From Dorea sp. AM10-31 (GTDB lineage Bacteria > Bacillota > Clostridia > Lachnospirales > Lachnospiraceae), in contig NZ_QTUV01000010.1 of NCBI RefSeq assembly GCF_003435815.1, forward strand, positions 20,712 through 84,711: a stretch of 64,000 nt of DNA, read 5' to 3'. Each line of letters opens with the position of its first letter. The stretch's first letter is position 1. The translations under genes and the position numbers were made by a program. Positions 38,516 through 47,329 of this stretch are shown one piece after another. The notes beneath the pieces are model-generated. The model had not been told where the DNA came from, made no database searches, and worked only from the letters and a program-made list of their open reading frames with translations.

Positions 38516-39355
38516 TTAGACAACCAGAATCACTCCACCGTCTGCTGCATACATACTGCTGATCCCCGCCGTATCCAGGACGATGATGTCTTTTACCTTC
38601 ATCTGTTCCTGAACCATTTTCTTCATGTCTTCAGCACGCTCCGGGCAATTGCAGTGTGTAATCGCAAGAATCTTCTCTTCTGGTCGTATCGCATCTTTCT
38701 TCACCTGCGCAACCATCTTCTCGATTGCTTTCTTCATGCCTCTTCCCTGACCCAGCTGACAGATACTTCCAATCGGTGTAGAACCCATTACCGGCTTGAT
38801 ATTAAGCGCAGTTGCCATCATCGCTTTAATACCAGTCAGTCTTCCGTTCTTTTTCAATGTCTCCAATGTCTCCAGTACAAAATACGTGTGCTGCTCTTCT
38901 ATATAAGCATCCACTGTCTTAATAATCTCTTCAAAGCTCATCTGCTTTTCTTCACACTCTGCAATCTTCAGTGCGATTAGAGTCTCTCCAACTGAAGCAG
39001 ACTTAGAATTAAATACATGGATCTGTTTCTCTCCATATTCTTCTTTATAAAGGTTCTTCCCCAACTCTGCACTATTGTAAGAACCACTCAGCTCAGCCGA
39101 TAATGTAACTGCATATACATGCTCAGCATCACAGTGATACATCTCCATGTAACGTTCCGGTGATGGGCAGGAGGACTTCGGACACTCCGGAGCCGCTGCA
39201 ACTCTTCTCAAAAAATCCTTCTGATCAAATGTTGCATCGTCAATGATATGATAACCATCTACTTCTATCTCCAGTGATGCGGTCACGAAATGCTCTGACT
39301 GTTTCATCTCTTCCGTTAATTCACCACAACTATCTACAACTATTTTATAACTCAT
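38516..39355 (-). CDS. DegV-family fatty-acid-binding protein
   Basis: A 279-residue DegV protein. Family members bind a fatty acid in a two-domain fold and can act as FakB partners of a fatty acid kinase. Visible features are the N-terminal IVVDSCGELTEEM, the SLSAELSGSYNSA-like segment TLSAELSGSYNSA near residue 83, and the C-terminal hydrophobic end. The fatty acid kinase gene is not in the window. Confidence 0.92.
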   Translation of the reverse strand: MSYKIVVDSCGELTEEMKQSEHFVTASLEIEVDGYHIIDDATFDQKDFLRRVAAAPECPKSSCPSPERYMEMYHCDAEHVYAVTLSAELSGSYNSAELGKNLYKEEYGEKQIHVFNSKSASVGETLIALKIAECEEKQMSFEEIIKTVDAYIEEQHTYFVLETLETLKKNGRLTGIKAMMATALNIKPVMGSTPIGSICQLGQGRGMKKAIEKMVAQVKKDAIRPEEKILAITHCNCPERAEDMKKMVQEQMKVKDIIVLDTAGISSMYAADGGVILVV

Positions 39356-39457
39356 GTCTTCCTCCCGGTAAACTTTTTATTTCCATTAAATGTAGTTTTT
39401 AATACTACGTTTAATATCATAGCACATTCACATCGGAAAAGAAAGACTTTTATTCCG

Positions 39458-40630
39458 TTATTGTTCTATTTTTATTTGTTTTGAAACACTTAGCGCAATT
39501 CCCATTTCTATAGAAAGGAACAGAATTGCTGTTCCCCCATAACTGATAAATGGTAATGTAATACCTGTTGTCGGAATCAGATTTGTCACAACTCCCACAT
39601 TTAAAAATACCTGTAAAGCCATGTGAGCAAATATTCCCGTCACAATCAGTGAACCATACAAATCCGGCGCATTCTGTGCAATAAACAGCAGACGGTATAA
39701 TAATAAGCCAAACAGTGTCAGAACGAGAATTGCTCCAAACACGCCAAGTTCTTCACATATAATAGAAAGGATCATATCATTCTGCACTTCCGGAATGATT
39801 GTCTTCTGTGCGCTGTTTCCAAGACCTTTTCCAAAAAAGCCTCCGGAACCAATCGCATATAACGCCTGCATAATCTGGTATCCGCCTTCTGATGCATAAT
39901 TTTCTGGATTCAGCCATACAAGAACCCGTCGCATCCGGAAACTCTTACTTGTCGTAAGTACCATACCCAAGATCTTCACGCCCACCAGTATCGCTGCAAG
40001 ACCGCCACCTGCAGCTACAAAGAAGATCTTTGTCTTCCGGTGAACAATAAAAATCATAATAATGCTGATGCCCATTACGATAATCGCTGTACTTAAATTA
40101 TCTGTCAAAAAATATACACATGCTGCGGATAACAGTCCCCAGACCATTACATGGATAAATCCTTCTTTTGTATTAATCTTCTTTCCAAGCTTGCAGATCA
40201 CTACCGGGATAAATAGTATCACCGCAATCTTTGCAACCTCCGATGGCTGAAACTGTCCGATTCCAGGTAACATGATCCATCTCTTAGCTCCCTTGGCTCC
40301 TTTTCCGATTGGGCTTTGTACAAGTGCCATCAGTATTATGGATACCCAATATAGCAATTTTGCGCGCTTAATGTACCAGTGGTAATCAATAAAGCGGCAG
40401 ATGAACCACATCACAAAAAAACCAGCCAGACAGAAAATTATCTGTTTCTTCAAATAAAATATACTGCTTTTCTGTCCGGTGATCTTCATGGAACTGTATG
40501 CACTGGTGCTGTATAACATTACCAGCCCGAAACATACAAGGCATATAAGAATTGCGACCAGACTATAATCAAAATATGGGATTGTTTTTTTCCTTTGTTC
40601 TGTAATTTCTCTTTTCACTGTCCTTGTCAT
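39458..40630 (-). CDS. second SEDS-family protein (FtsW/RodA/SpoVE)
   Basis: A 390-residue polytopic membrane protein, paralogous to the ftsW at 28876. Signatures include GAKRWIMLPGIGQFQPSEVAK and PTTGITLPFISYGGTA. It could be the FtsW, RodA or SpoVE version; its position next to cotJ and outside the dcw operon does not decide this. The ATG at 40630 with GGAG upstream is preferred to the ORF edge at 40705. It is transcribed away from cotJA. Confidence 0.85.
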   Translation of the reverse strand: MTRTVKREITEQRKKTIPYFDYSLVAILICLVCFGLVMLYSTSAYSSMKITGQKSSIFYLKKQIIFCLAGFFVMWFICRFIDYHWYIKRAKLLYWVSIILMALVQSPIGKGAKGAKRWIMLPGIGQFQPSEVAKIAVILFIPVVICKLGKKINTKEGFIHVMVWGLLSAACVYFLTDNLSTAIIVMGISIIMIFIVHRKTKIFFVAAGGGLAAILVGVKILGMVLTTSKSFRMRRVLVWLNPENYASEGGYQIMQALYAIGSGGFFGKGLGNSAQKTIIPEVQNDMILSIICEELGVFGAILVLTLFGLLLYRLLFIAQNAPDLYGSLIVTGIFAHMALQVFLNVGVVTNLIPTTGITLPFISYGGTAILFLSIEMGIALSVSKQIKIEQ

Positions 40631-40701
40631 TTTATTTACACTCCAATCGTATTCATTATACTCAGATATGATTCTAAAAACAACTAAAAATTCCGGTCTT
40701 T

Positions 40702-40730
40702 GCACCTCTTTTTGACTTCTTTCATATTAT
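40702..40730 (+). promoter_or_regulatory. candidate SigE promoter of the cotJ operon
   Basis: GCACCTC (40702-40708), a 14-base spacer and CATATTAT (40723-40730) partly match the SigE pattern KMATATT-N14-CATACAnT, about 37 bp before cotJA. The -10 is good, the -35 is weak. cotJ is SigE-dependent in Bacillus. Confidence 0.4.
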
Positions 40731-40766
40731 AATAATGCAAATAATTGAAAAGGAAGGTTTCTAAAA

Positions 40767-41030
40767 ATGCCTAATTATCGCTATCAAGCTTCTAATTGCT
40801 GCGGCAACTCCATGCGGAACGTTTCCCTTGGTGTTCCTTCAGGCTCCGGCTGTCATGAGCATGCCTGCTCCGATAACACTTCCAATATTTCCATGCAGGT
40901 TCTTGCTATGGCATATGTTCCCATCCAGAAATTCCAGTGCCTGTACGATCCGCCGAAAGGGCTGCATGCAGGTACTATTTTTGCCGAACTCGATAAACCA
41001 TTTCTTGGAACAGGAGGTGTTCTTCGATGA
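40767..41030 (+). CDS. cotJA: spore coat-associated protein CotJA
   Basis: An 87-residue spore coat protein, first gene of the cotJABC operon. The segment LAMAYVPIQKFQCLYDPPKGLHAGTIF matches the CotJA core (VPIQ...W/FxxxYdpekGLxxGTxFpeLdkPF). The N-terminus is extended and cysteine/histidine rich. It overlaps cotJB by 4 bp (ATGA), and AAGGAAGG lies upstream of the ATG. Expressed in the mother cell in species where it has been studied. Confidence 0.92.
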   Translation: MPNYRYQASNCCGNSMRNVSLGVPSGSGCHEHACSDNTSNISMQVLAMAYVPIQKFQCLYDPPKGLHAGTIFAELDKPFLGTGGVLR

Positions 41031-41302
41031 ATAATGATAAAAGATTATCCCGTCAAGAACTCTTACAATGGATCAATGCCGTCAGCTTTGCAGTCAATGA
41101 TGTGACTTTATTTCTCGACACACACCCTGATGACGCAGAAGCATTAGAGTATTTTGAGGAATTTCGTACGCAGCGCACACGCGCACTTCAGGAATATTCC
41201 AGAAATTATGGGCCGCTCACGATCGATACTGCAACTGCCACTCCATGTGAACGCTGGCAGTGGAGCACACAGAGCTGGCCATGGCAGGAAGGAGGCTGTT
41301 AA
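41027..41302 (+). CDS. cotJB: spore coat protein CotJB
   Basis: A 91-residue coat protein. The segments ELLQWINAVSFAVNDVTLFLDTHPDDAEALEYF and YGPL...W.W at the C-terminus are CotJB hallmarks. It is translationally coupled to cotJA by a 4-bp overlap and is followed 3 bp later by cotJC. Confidence 0.94.
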   Translation: MNNDKRLSRQELLQWINAVSFAVNDVTLFLDTHPDDAEALEYFEEFRTQRTRALQEYSRNYGPLTIDTATATPCERWQWSTQSWPWQEGGC

Positions 41303-41305
41303 TCT

Positions 41306-41503
41306 ATGTGGAATTATGAAAAGCGTCTGCAACATCCGGTAAAAATCACCCAGACAAATCCAAAGATAGCTCAGGTGATCATATCCCAGTTCGGTGGTCC
41401 TGATGGTGAACTGGGTGCATCCATGCGGTATCTCTCCCAGCGATACACAATGCCTTACAACGAGGTCACCGGTATCCTTACGGATATCGGTACGGAAGAA
41501 CAC
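41306..41503 (+). pseudogene. cotJC: cotJC, 5' part only, interrupted by prophage
   Basis: CotJC is a spore coat protein of the dimanganese catalase family, normally about 190 residues. Here the frame matches CotJC from MWNYEKRLQHPVKI to LTDIGTEE at residue 65 and then departs. The metal ligand E35 (in GGPDGEL) and the E of the ExxH motif are kept, but the ExxH histidine is replaced: homologues read EEFAHLE-like and this one reads EEHAQKR. From there the open frame continues to 41656, but it is antisense to the phage amidase gene, so this tail is not real CotJC. GGAGG precedes the ATG. The 3' part is expected at the far end of the prophage, outside the window. Confidence 0.93.
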
Positions 41504-41518
41504 GCCCAAAAACGTTCT
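41497..41518. other. probable left attachment junction (attL) region
   Basis: The switch from cotJC to phage sequence falls within about 41498-41510. An imperfect inverted repeat AGAACaCG / CGTTCT surrounds CCCAAAAA here, the sort of arm symmetry seen around serine-recombinase sites. The exact core cannot be set without the right junction. Confidence 0.5.
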
Positions 41519-41550
41519 CGCTTATTTTTCTTCCTTATTATAATGCGTTT

Positions 41551-42333
41551 TTACAGCGTTTCTGCGTATTTACTGGATATCTTAATCCAGCCCTCGCCGG
41601 ACTTTAATCTGCCATACGGCATCTTCTCCACGGTCTTCGTTTCCGTGATTGTATAGACCGATTCCGGTGCTTTCTTTCCAGTGTAATCTTTGCCGGGACT
41701 CTTGTAAATATTAAGTGCCTGTTTGGTCTTTACTTTGAAAGATTTATCCGCAGCTTTCTTCGCTGCCGGCTTCTTTTCTATCTTCTTTCCGATCAGGCCT
41801 TCTGCGATCGCTTTTGCGACAGTCTTATATCCTAGCTTCTTGTACAGCAGGATATCATCTTTGTCATCGGCAAAGCAGACTTCAATCAGCATTGCCGGAT
41901 CATTCGTGCGTCTGATAACTGCTAAAGAGCGGTTGTTCTCTTTGCAACCCTTCACTCCACGGTTTGTAAAGCCAAGCTTTGCCATTTCCGCACATACTCT
42001 CTTAGCATAAGGAACCGCCTTGGAACTCATGCTGGATACCCAGACTTCAACACCTTTGACTTTTCCGTCTTTCTTTGCTTTTTTGCAGCCATTGAGATGG
42101 ATAGACATGTTTAAATCCACCGTATTCTTGTTACATTTCTTTACAATGTTGCTAAGATTTCCGTTCTGTGTTCTTGCAGAATCATCCGTACAATCATGCA
42201 CAGTATGTCCTTCTGCGCTGAGAAGTCTCTGCAACTCTTTTGAAATCTTCCGATCTTCGGTCACCTCATCCAAATACGAGATGATGCCTGGGACATGTCT
42301 ATTGTGTCCGCCATGAACATTATATCTTGCCAT
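41551..42333 (-). CDS. endolysin, N-acetylmuramoyl-L-alanine amidase (amidase_3)
   Basis: Cleaves the bond between MurNAc and L-alanine for host lysis. The 260 residues have an amidase_3 domain with zinc ligands in HGGHNRH at the N-terminus and SIHLNG in the middle and the catalytic glutamate in IEVCFADDKDD. A lysine/alanine linker (about residues 185-197) leads to an SH3-like wall-binding domain. AAAGGA is spaced for the ATG at 42333; the ORF edge is a TTG at 42351. It is the last phage gene before the cotJC junction. Confidence 0.92.
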   Translation of the reverse strand: MARYNVHGGHNRHVPGIISYLDEVTEDRKISKELQRLLSAEGHTVHDCTDDSARTQNGNLSNIVKKCNKNTVDLNMSIHLNGCKKAKKDGKVKGVEVWVSSMSSKAVPYAKRVCAEMAKLGFTNRGVKGCKENNRSLAVIRRTNDPAMLIEVCFADDKDDILLYKKLGYKTVAKAIAEGLIGKKIEKKPAAKKAADKSFKVKTKQALNIYKSPGKDYTGKKAPESVYTITETKTVEKMPYGRLKSGEGWIKISSKYAETL

Positions 42334-42357
42334 AATATCATTCCTTTCCAAACATCC

Positions 42358-42690
42358 TTATTTCTTATATTTACTCCGATTCCAGATCGATGCAACTCGC
42401 TCCCATCCGCCTGTACTTACCAGATATACAATAAAAGCAGCCACGATTGCTGCGAAAATATAATACCATTCAATCACAATCCGATAATAATTACACAAGA
42501 CGATCACACTGATCGGCGTCAGGATCAGTGACACCGCCAGTGCTACAACACTGGTCTGTATCTTCTTAAATACCGGCATCTCTTTCACTGCCTGCACGAT
42601 CACACTGACCAGAAATGCCAATACGCCGATTCCGGTCAGTAGGTAACTGATATACCGCAGAAGAAGCTCTGCGCTCATTGCTTTTCCCAT
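42358..42690 (-). CDS. putative phage holin
   Basis: A 110-residue membrane protein with three predicted helices and a basic C-terminus (WNRSKYKK), lying directly before the endolysin gene. Size, topology and position fit a holin that permeabilises the membrane so the amidase can reach the wall. No specific holin family is recognised with certainty. GGAG precedes the ATG at 42690. Confidence 0.78.
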   Translation of the reverse strand: MGKAMSAELLLRYISYLLTGIGVLAFLVSVIVQAVKEMPVFKKIQTSVVALAVSLILTPISVIVLCNYYRIVIEWYYIFAAIVAAFIVYLVSTGGWERVASIWNRSKYKK

Positions 42691-42693
42691 AAT

Positions 42694-43050
42694 CTATTCT
42701 CCTTTTCGTTTCAAATGTAATTCCTGGATCTCTTCATGCATTTTTTCAACCATGCCATTTCCGCCAAGCCTGTGATACGCTTCGTACATCTGGCAGAAGT
42801 TCTCATAAGCATAGGACGGAATAGAACCGATCTTCATATACCTGTCGTGGTACTCGATTAGCTGCACCCGAAGAAGCAGCATCGTACCGGCACTGTTTGC
42901 ATCCCGTTTCTCATTCTCGTCAGCGATACGCTTATTTCGCTCTATGGCATCCTTCTGCTGTCTCTTCTTCTGCTCCTTCAAAAGCCAGACGATATACCCA
43001 AGCACGATCGACAGAACGACTCCATATGTCTGTAAGATGATTTCTTTCAC
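42694..43050 (-). CDS. phage lysis-module membrane-anchored protein
   Basis: A 118-residue protein with one N-terminal transmembrane helix (about residues 7-24) and a charged coiled-coil-like body (EQKKRQQKDAIERNKRIADENEKRD). It lies 3 bp before the holin gene. Similar single-helix proteins are frequent beside holins in Firmicutes phages and may be a second holin or a regulator; function is inferred from position only. Confidence 0.7.
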   Translation of the reverse strand: MKEIILQTYGVVLSIVLGYIVWLLKEQKKRQQKDAIERNKRIADENEKRDANSAGTMLLLRVQLIEYHDRYMKIGSIPSYAYENFCQMYEAYHRLGGNGMVEKMHEEIQELHLKRKGE

Positions 43051-43082
43051 TTTCTTTTCCTGCTTTCTTTAAATTATGCAAA

Positions 43083-43105
43083 TAAAATAAGACCGTTACG
43101 GTCTT
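43083..43105 (-). terminator. terminator after the tail fibre gene
   Basis: AAGACCG / CGGTCTT with a 3-base loop (43089-43105), followed on the minus strand by ATTTTATTT. It separates structural genes from the lysis module. Confidence 0.8.
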
Positions 43106-43133
43106 GCTCTTGGGGTGTTCATGTAAAATTCTC

Positions 43134-44588
43134 CTATGAAAATGTTAAATATCCTGACCACGCGACTCCAATGGCATCATTGTTGGCGACATTGGCTGTA
43201 CTGCTGATCGTTATTCTTACTTCTATCCACGACTCTCTGACATAGCAGGAATACGAAGCTGGCTTTACATATGTACTCGCAGATGAGCCGTGTGTATATT
43301 TACCGCCCTGTCTTCCTCGAAAACCATTGTTCGTAGTTGCCGTTGCTGCCGATACTCCTACAAGCGGTTTGGACAATGGGACTGAAAATATAATCTGATT
43401 ACCGCCACCGGTAACATAACCACCAGTGCTGATCTCACATGGAATTTTATCGCCTTTTGTGTAATATGGTTTAAAGGTATCTCTGGCCGGCGGTCCCAAG
43501 TACAGATCTGTCTCATCTGAATACAACTGCCATTTTCTGGCTACTTCATCATGGAGCCCTCGGTTTACTCCTCCGGTTCCAACTCCAACACCTATGGCAT
43601 TACCGGTTGAATTATGCGAAATAATAGTCACGTCATTCGAGTAGACATGCAAACGCCCATCTGCATTATTTAATAATAGCGCAATCTTATCATTCTCACT
43701 CATGACTCCCTGATGACTGATTTGCGATCTCAATAAAATTCCAGAATCCAATACACCTATATAGTTTTGTATCTGCTTACCAACTCCCGTCCCTGATGTG
43801 CCGTAATATTCTGTCAGATACTCAAGAAAAGTTACTGCATCATTTTCCGCATTAACCTCCGGGCTCATCAAGGAAAGTATTGATGCTGATGTATCCATTC
43901 CATTGTCATTTTCGTAATAATTAGTAGAATCAAGATTTATTGCTACAGGTCCGGACATATTCAGATGTGAAGCTGCATCAATTTCAACTCCATCTGCTCC
44001 CTTTATTTTTGAAAATGTTACGCTTTCTCCATCTTTTTCCTGTATAGAAGATACAATCGATGTTGTTCCACCACACATTTCCACCACAGCATCTTTACTA
44101 TTCTTCCCCAGCTCCACTTTATCTGCCGCATACTTCGCCAGCACCGTATCTCCGTTTCGAATTTCCATAGAATCAGAATCTACCTTTACATTTGCTCCTA
44201 ATGTATCCGCTTCCATATTTCCTACAATCAAGCCATCATCCGTTCCCTGTATAAAATTCGTTGCAACTTTCGCCGCAGCGTCAGCAGCCGCCTGCGCCCG
44301 ATTTGCCTTATTCCAGGCTTCCTTGGCTGCTTCGTAGCTGCTGGACTTCGATACATCCGAATAGCTGTATGTATCATTGGACATTATAGTCAAGATTACA
44401 GTGTATAGGGTGCTTGTTGATCCTGACTCGTATGTTGGTTCTGTTGTATTCCAATTTCCACCGGGCGGGATTGCTGTCGGCTTGTTTGGCTTGGCGGCAG
44501 TTGAGGATTGCAGCAAGTAATATGTGGTAACTGACTTCACATCCACAATCCTCGATATCGTAATGTCTGCCTTTGCTAAAATTGCCAT
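43134..44588 (-). CDS. phage tail/fibre protein
   Basis: A 484-residue late protein. The N-terminal part (AKADITISRIVDVKSVTTYYLLQ) resembles the domain that also begins the upstream fibre, suggesting assembly onto the same structure. An alanine-rich helical stretch (about residues 85-110) precedes beta-rich sequence with SDSMEIRNGDTVLAKY, common in baseplate and fibre proteins of Firmicutes phages. The C-terminal part is glycine/serine rich and likely host-facing. No catalytic motif is evident. Confidence 0.78.
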   Translation of the reverse strand: MAILAKADITISRIVDVKSVTTYYLLQSSTAAKPNKPTAIPPGGNWNTTEPTYESGSTSTLYTVILTIMSNDTYSYSDVSKSSSYEAAKEAWNKANRAQAAADAAAKVATNFIQGTDDGLIVGNMEADTLGANVKVDSDSMEIRNGDTVLAKYAADKVELGKNSKDAVVEMCGGTTSIVSSIQEKDGESVTFSKIKGADGVEIDAASHLNMSGPVAINLDSTNYYENDNGMDTSASILSLMSPEVNAENDAVTFLEYLTEYYGTSGTGVGKQIQNYIGVLDSGILLRSQISHQGVMSENDKIALLLNNADGRLHVYSNDVTIISHNSTGNAIGVGVGTGGVNRGLHDEVARKWQLYSDETDLYLGPPARDTFKPYYTKGDKIPCEISTGGYVTGGGNQIIFSVPLSKPLVGVSAATATTNNGFRGRQGGKYTHGSSASTYVKPASYSCYVRESWIEVRITISSTANVANNDAIGVAWSGYLTFS

Positions 44589-44599
44589 CCTCTCACTCC

Positions 44600-45697
44600 T
44601 TAATCTTCAAGCTGACATGTATATGCCTGTGCATTTGTTACATCCACTGCCGATACTGTTAAAGTTTTTGCTGTGGCAATAGGCGCTGATCCTCCGACCT
44701 TATACCACTTAACTACTCCAATCCCGGATACCGTACCGTCGTTGGCCACTGTCTGCTCGGTAGCTCCTTTAAATACATGCGCAGTAAGAACGGTGGACCC
44801 AGAGTTATTTTTGAAAATGATTCCATTTGAGGATGTCACGGTAAGAGTAATGGCATCTGCTCCGTTTACTCCGTCCTTCCCGTTTGTTCCGTTCGTGCCT
44901 TTATAAGAAACACTATAAGAAGTTGTGGATTTTCCGTCGGAATAAGTTACTTTTGTCCTAGTCCATAAAAACTGGCCATACTCCACAGATGGAACAGTAG
45001 GAGACCACGGTCCAGTAGGTTCCTCTGTACCACTTGAGCTGGTCTGATACGTTACATCAGTAGATGATACCGTTACGGAAGTACCATTTGCCCCGTTTGT
45101 TCCATTTGTGCCCTGGTAAGATACGCTATATGCTTCCGTAGATTTACCATCAGAGTAATTGACTACCGTCTTTGTCCATAAGTACTGGCCACGTTCAACA
45201 GCGGGAACGTTCTCTGACCATGATCCGGTAGGTTTGTTCGTACCGCTTGAGCCAATCTGGTATGTCACCGATGTAGAACTGACGGTTACGGAAGTGCCAT
45301 TTGCCCCGTCTTTACCATCCTGCCCATTAACACCAGCTTTAGCTACAGCGAACGAAAACTTTTTGTTTACTGTAATACCATCTACTACTACCGGGATTGT
45401 AGCCTCGCACGCTGATGAGATGATAGCCGTAGTTGTAAATGTAATTTTCACTTTATTTGTACCACTTCCTTCAACTGCTGCACTGATTCCGGTTGGAAGT
45501 ATAATTGAACTCTTATCAACGCTTACAGAAGCGCATTGATTTGTTCCACAAAATGCCACGGCCTCTGTGATACAGGACAGCCCAGAAGGCGCTCCACTTG
45601 TATTTCCAATAAATGTATACGCTTCTGACGTAAGCATCACAGAATACGCATCCGTGACATCCATAATAGTTAATTGATCTGCTGCTTTAATTCCCAT
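44600..45697 (-). CDS. phage fibre protein with 71-residue tandem repeats
   Basis: A 365-residue protein with a beta-rich, Ig-like N-terminal part, then two tandem 71-residue repeats (residues 131-201 and 202-272), each starting GANGTSVTVSST and ending SVSYxGTNGTN. Short GxN/GxD collagen-like runs join the repeats (GQDGKDGANG, GTNGKDGVNGAD). A final Ig-like domain ends at CQLED. It is a likely receptor-binding or fibre-shaft protein. The gene lies between tal and another fibre gene. Confidence 0.8.
   Translation of the reverse strand: MGIKAADQLTIMDVTDAYSVMLTSEAYTFIGNTSGAPSGLSCITEAVAFCGTNQCASVSVDKSSIILPTGISAAVEGSGTNKVKITFTTTAIISSACEATIPVVVDGITVNKKFSFAVAKAGVNGQDGKDGANGTSVTVSSTSVTYQIGSSGTNKPTGSWSENVPAVERGQYLWTKTVVNYSDGKSTEAYSVSYQGTNGTNGANGTSVTVSSTDVTYQTSSSGTEEPTGPWSPTVPSVEYGQFLWTRTKVTYSDGKSTTSYSVSYKGTNGTNGKDGVNGADAITLTVTSSNGIIFKNNSGSTVLTAHVFKGATEQTVANDGTVSGIGVVKWYKVGGSAPIATAKTLTVSAVDVTNAQAYTCQLED
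44882..45307 (-). repeat. two tandem 213-bp repeats in the fibre gene
   Basis: Units 45095-45307 and 44882-45094 encode the two 71-residue repeats. Nucleotide identity is highest around the GTSVTVSST and SDGKSTxxYSVSY parts. Recombination between the units would change the repeat number without a frameshift. Confidence 0.8.
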
Positions 45698-45712
45698 GCT
45701 CTTATCCTCCTG

Positions 45713-47329
45713 CTAAACAATTAATTCACATAAAAAAGTTACCTTTACATCTACATCATCTGGTGATAATGCAAATGAAAATCCATCGTTTCTGATTCTT
45801 GGATCACCGGAAGAGATAATTCCATAAGTCTCTTCCTCTAAGCGCTGCCATTTCCACTGGATATATGCACCGCTTCCGAATGTCTTTCTCAGAGTCTCTG
45901 CATCTTCTATCCGCTCCTTTCCGTGATATATAACAACCGACAATACCGTTGACACTGCATTATTCTTAAATACACTGCCCCTCGAGGATTCTATGTGAAG
46001 CAATACTGCCGCTTCTCCTTCTTCCCCTTTTACTCTCACCCATTTATACAGTTCCGGATTGGAAATATCCGGATCTCTCACAGTCTGGTTCGCACGTGTT
46101 CCAAGATATGCTTTCCCGGTCGGATCAAGCGAAATTCCGGAACCGTATTCATCATCTGCGTAAGCGGTCCATGTATACAGCGTTCGATTGTCTGCCAGAT
46201 TCTTAAAGTTTCCCGCCAGATCCTGCACCTGCTGAGAGATTCCGTTATCTTTGATCAGATAATCTCCAATAGTAATGCTGACACTTCTGCCCGTTTCTGA
46301 AATCTCCGTTTTTAATATTCTCGCAGAAAAATATACTTCGCCGGATTCATCCACAATATTTACGGTATCTCCGATCTTTGTACCCTTTGGCAGTTCAAGC
46401 ACATCAATCTCATAGTTCACTTCCGGTTCCCGGATCTTCTTCAGCTCTTCTATCGCCTTCTCACATAAGAGTTCCTGACTTACTGTATCAAAATTAAATG
46501 TCTTTACAATATCGCCTTCGCCCTGTCCATCTGCGAAAAACCGGCTCCACTGCTGCCATGCTGTCCTGGATTTCAGAAGATTTCCATCAATGTAAAAATC
46601 TCCATCATCGTACTTATAATCTCGCAGATTGATTGCAATATCACTGTCTTCCGGTGTGGAACCGTATGGCAGCAATGCCGTGGCAAGATTCGCAATTGAT
46701 TTCTTCGTTACCATCCTGTCGATATCGCGGTTCAGATGAAGCTGTACTCCTGCGTCCCGTCCCCGCTTCTGGTAAATGTCGATATACTTATGCTTTACAG
46801 CCATTCCTTCTACATCAAAGGAAAAGGCGATTTCTGCATCAAACTCTCCGGCAACGTCTAATATCCGCTCCGTCACAGTCTGTTCATCATTCCAGGCAAG
46901 TTTCTTTGTTTCTGATACCTCGTTAAGTCCGATCTCAAAGCCACTGTCTTCTGCAAATTTATTTACATAATGATCGATCTCATATGCCTTATCTGCAGTG
47001 TACGGAAGTGCTATTTCATTCAGCAGATCCAATCCCGCATCTTCTGCATAAACCATAACTTCTCTGCTTTTTGTATCTGCTTCTGTCTCAATGATCGTAT
47101 AAAAAGATTTTTCATCGCTACTCTGGTACAGTAAATAATTTCCTACCGCAGCACATCTTTCCACTTCTTTTCTCGTAAGCGCATCGTATGCAATATGCAA
47201 TTCCAGAACCGATACGCCCGCTTCTATCTCTTCTGTTTTTGTATCATCGACAATCAGCAAGCCTTCCGGAAGCGTTGTGCTTGCATTTCCTAATATGTTC
47301 ATATGACGGTCAGCAAAATACACGATCAT
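45713..47329 (-). CDS. tail-associated protein Tal (tail-tip endopeptidase-type)
   Basis: A 538-residue tail-tip protein. The N-terminal about 370 residues (MIVYFADRHMNILGNAST, then LLIVDDTKTEEIEAG and AGEFDAEIAFSF) match the Tal/prophage endopeptidase tail family, which forms the tip hub. No catalytic domain is seen in the C-terminal part, which instead looks like an Ig-like adaptor for fibres. The ATG at 47329 overlaps the Dit stop as ATGA, with GGGAGG upstream; the ORF edge at 47386 is rejected. Confidence 0.87.
   Translation of the reverse strand: MIVYFADRHMNILGNASTTLPEGLLIVDDTKTEEIEAGVSVLELHIAYDALTRKEVERCAAVGNYLLYQSSDEKSFYTIIETEADTKSREVMVYAEDAGLDLLNEIALPYTADKAYEIDHYVNKFAEDSGFEIGLNEVSETKKLAWNDEQTVTERILDVAGEFDAEIAFSFDVEGMAVKHKYIDIYQKRGRDAGVQLHLNRDIDRMVTKKSIANLATALLPYGSTPEDSDIAINLRDYKYDDGDFYIDGNLLKSRTAWQQWSRFFADGQGEGDIVKTFNFDTVSQELLCEKAIEELKKIREPEVNYEIDVLELPKGTKIGDTVNIVDESGEVYFSARILKTEISETGRSVSITIGDYLIKDNGISQQVQDLAGNFKNLADNRTLYTWTAYADDEYGSGISLDPTGKAYLGTRANQTVRDPDISNPELYKWVRVKGEEGEAAVLLHIESSRGSVFKNNAVSTVLSVVIYHGKERIEDAETLRKTFGSGAYIQWKWQRLEEETYGIISSGDPRIRNDGFSFALSPDDVDVKVTFLCELIV

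Noticed and set aside
41504..41656. Apparent C-terminal continuation of cotJC in the plus strand
   Set aside because: It is largely antisense to the phage amidase gene and has no CotJC similarity, so it is read-through after the integration junction.
43107..43118. Tiny frame starting MNTPRAR after the tail fibre gene
   Set aside because: It has about eight codons and ends in the terminator; it does not resemble the XkdX family sometimes found here.
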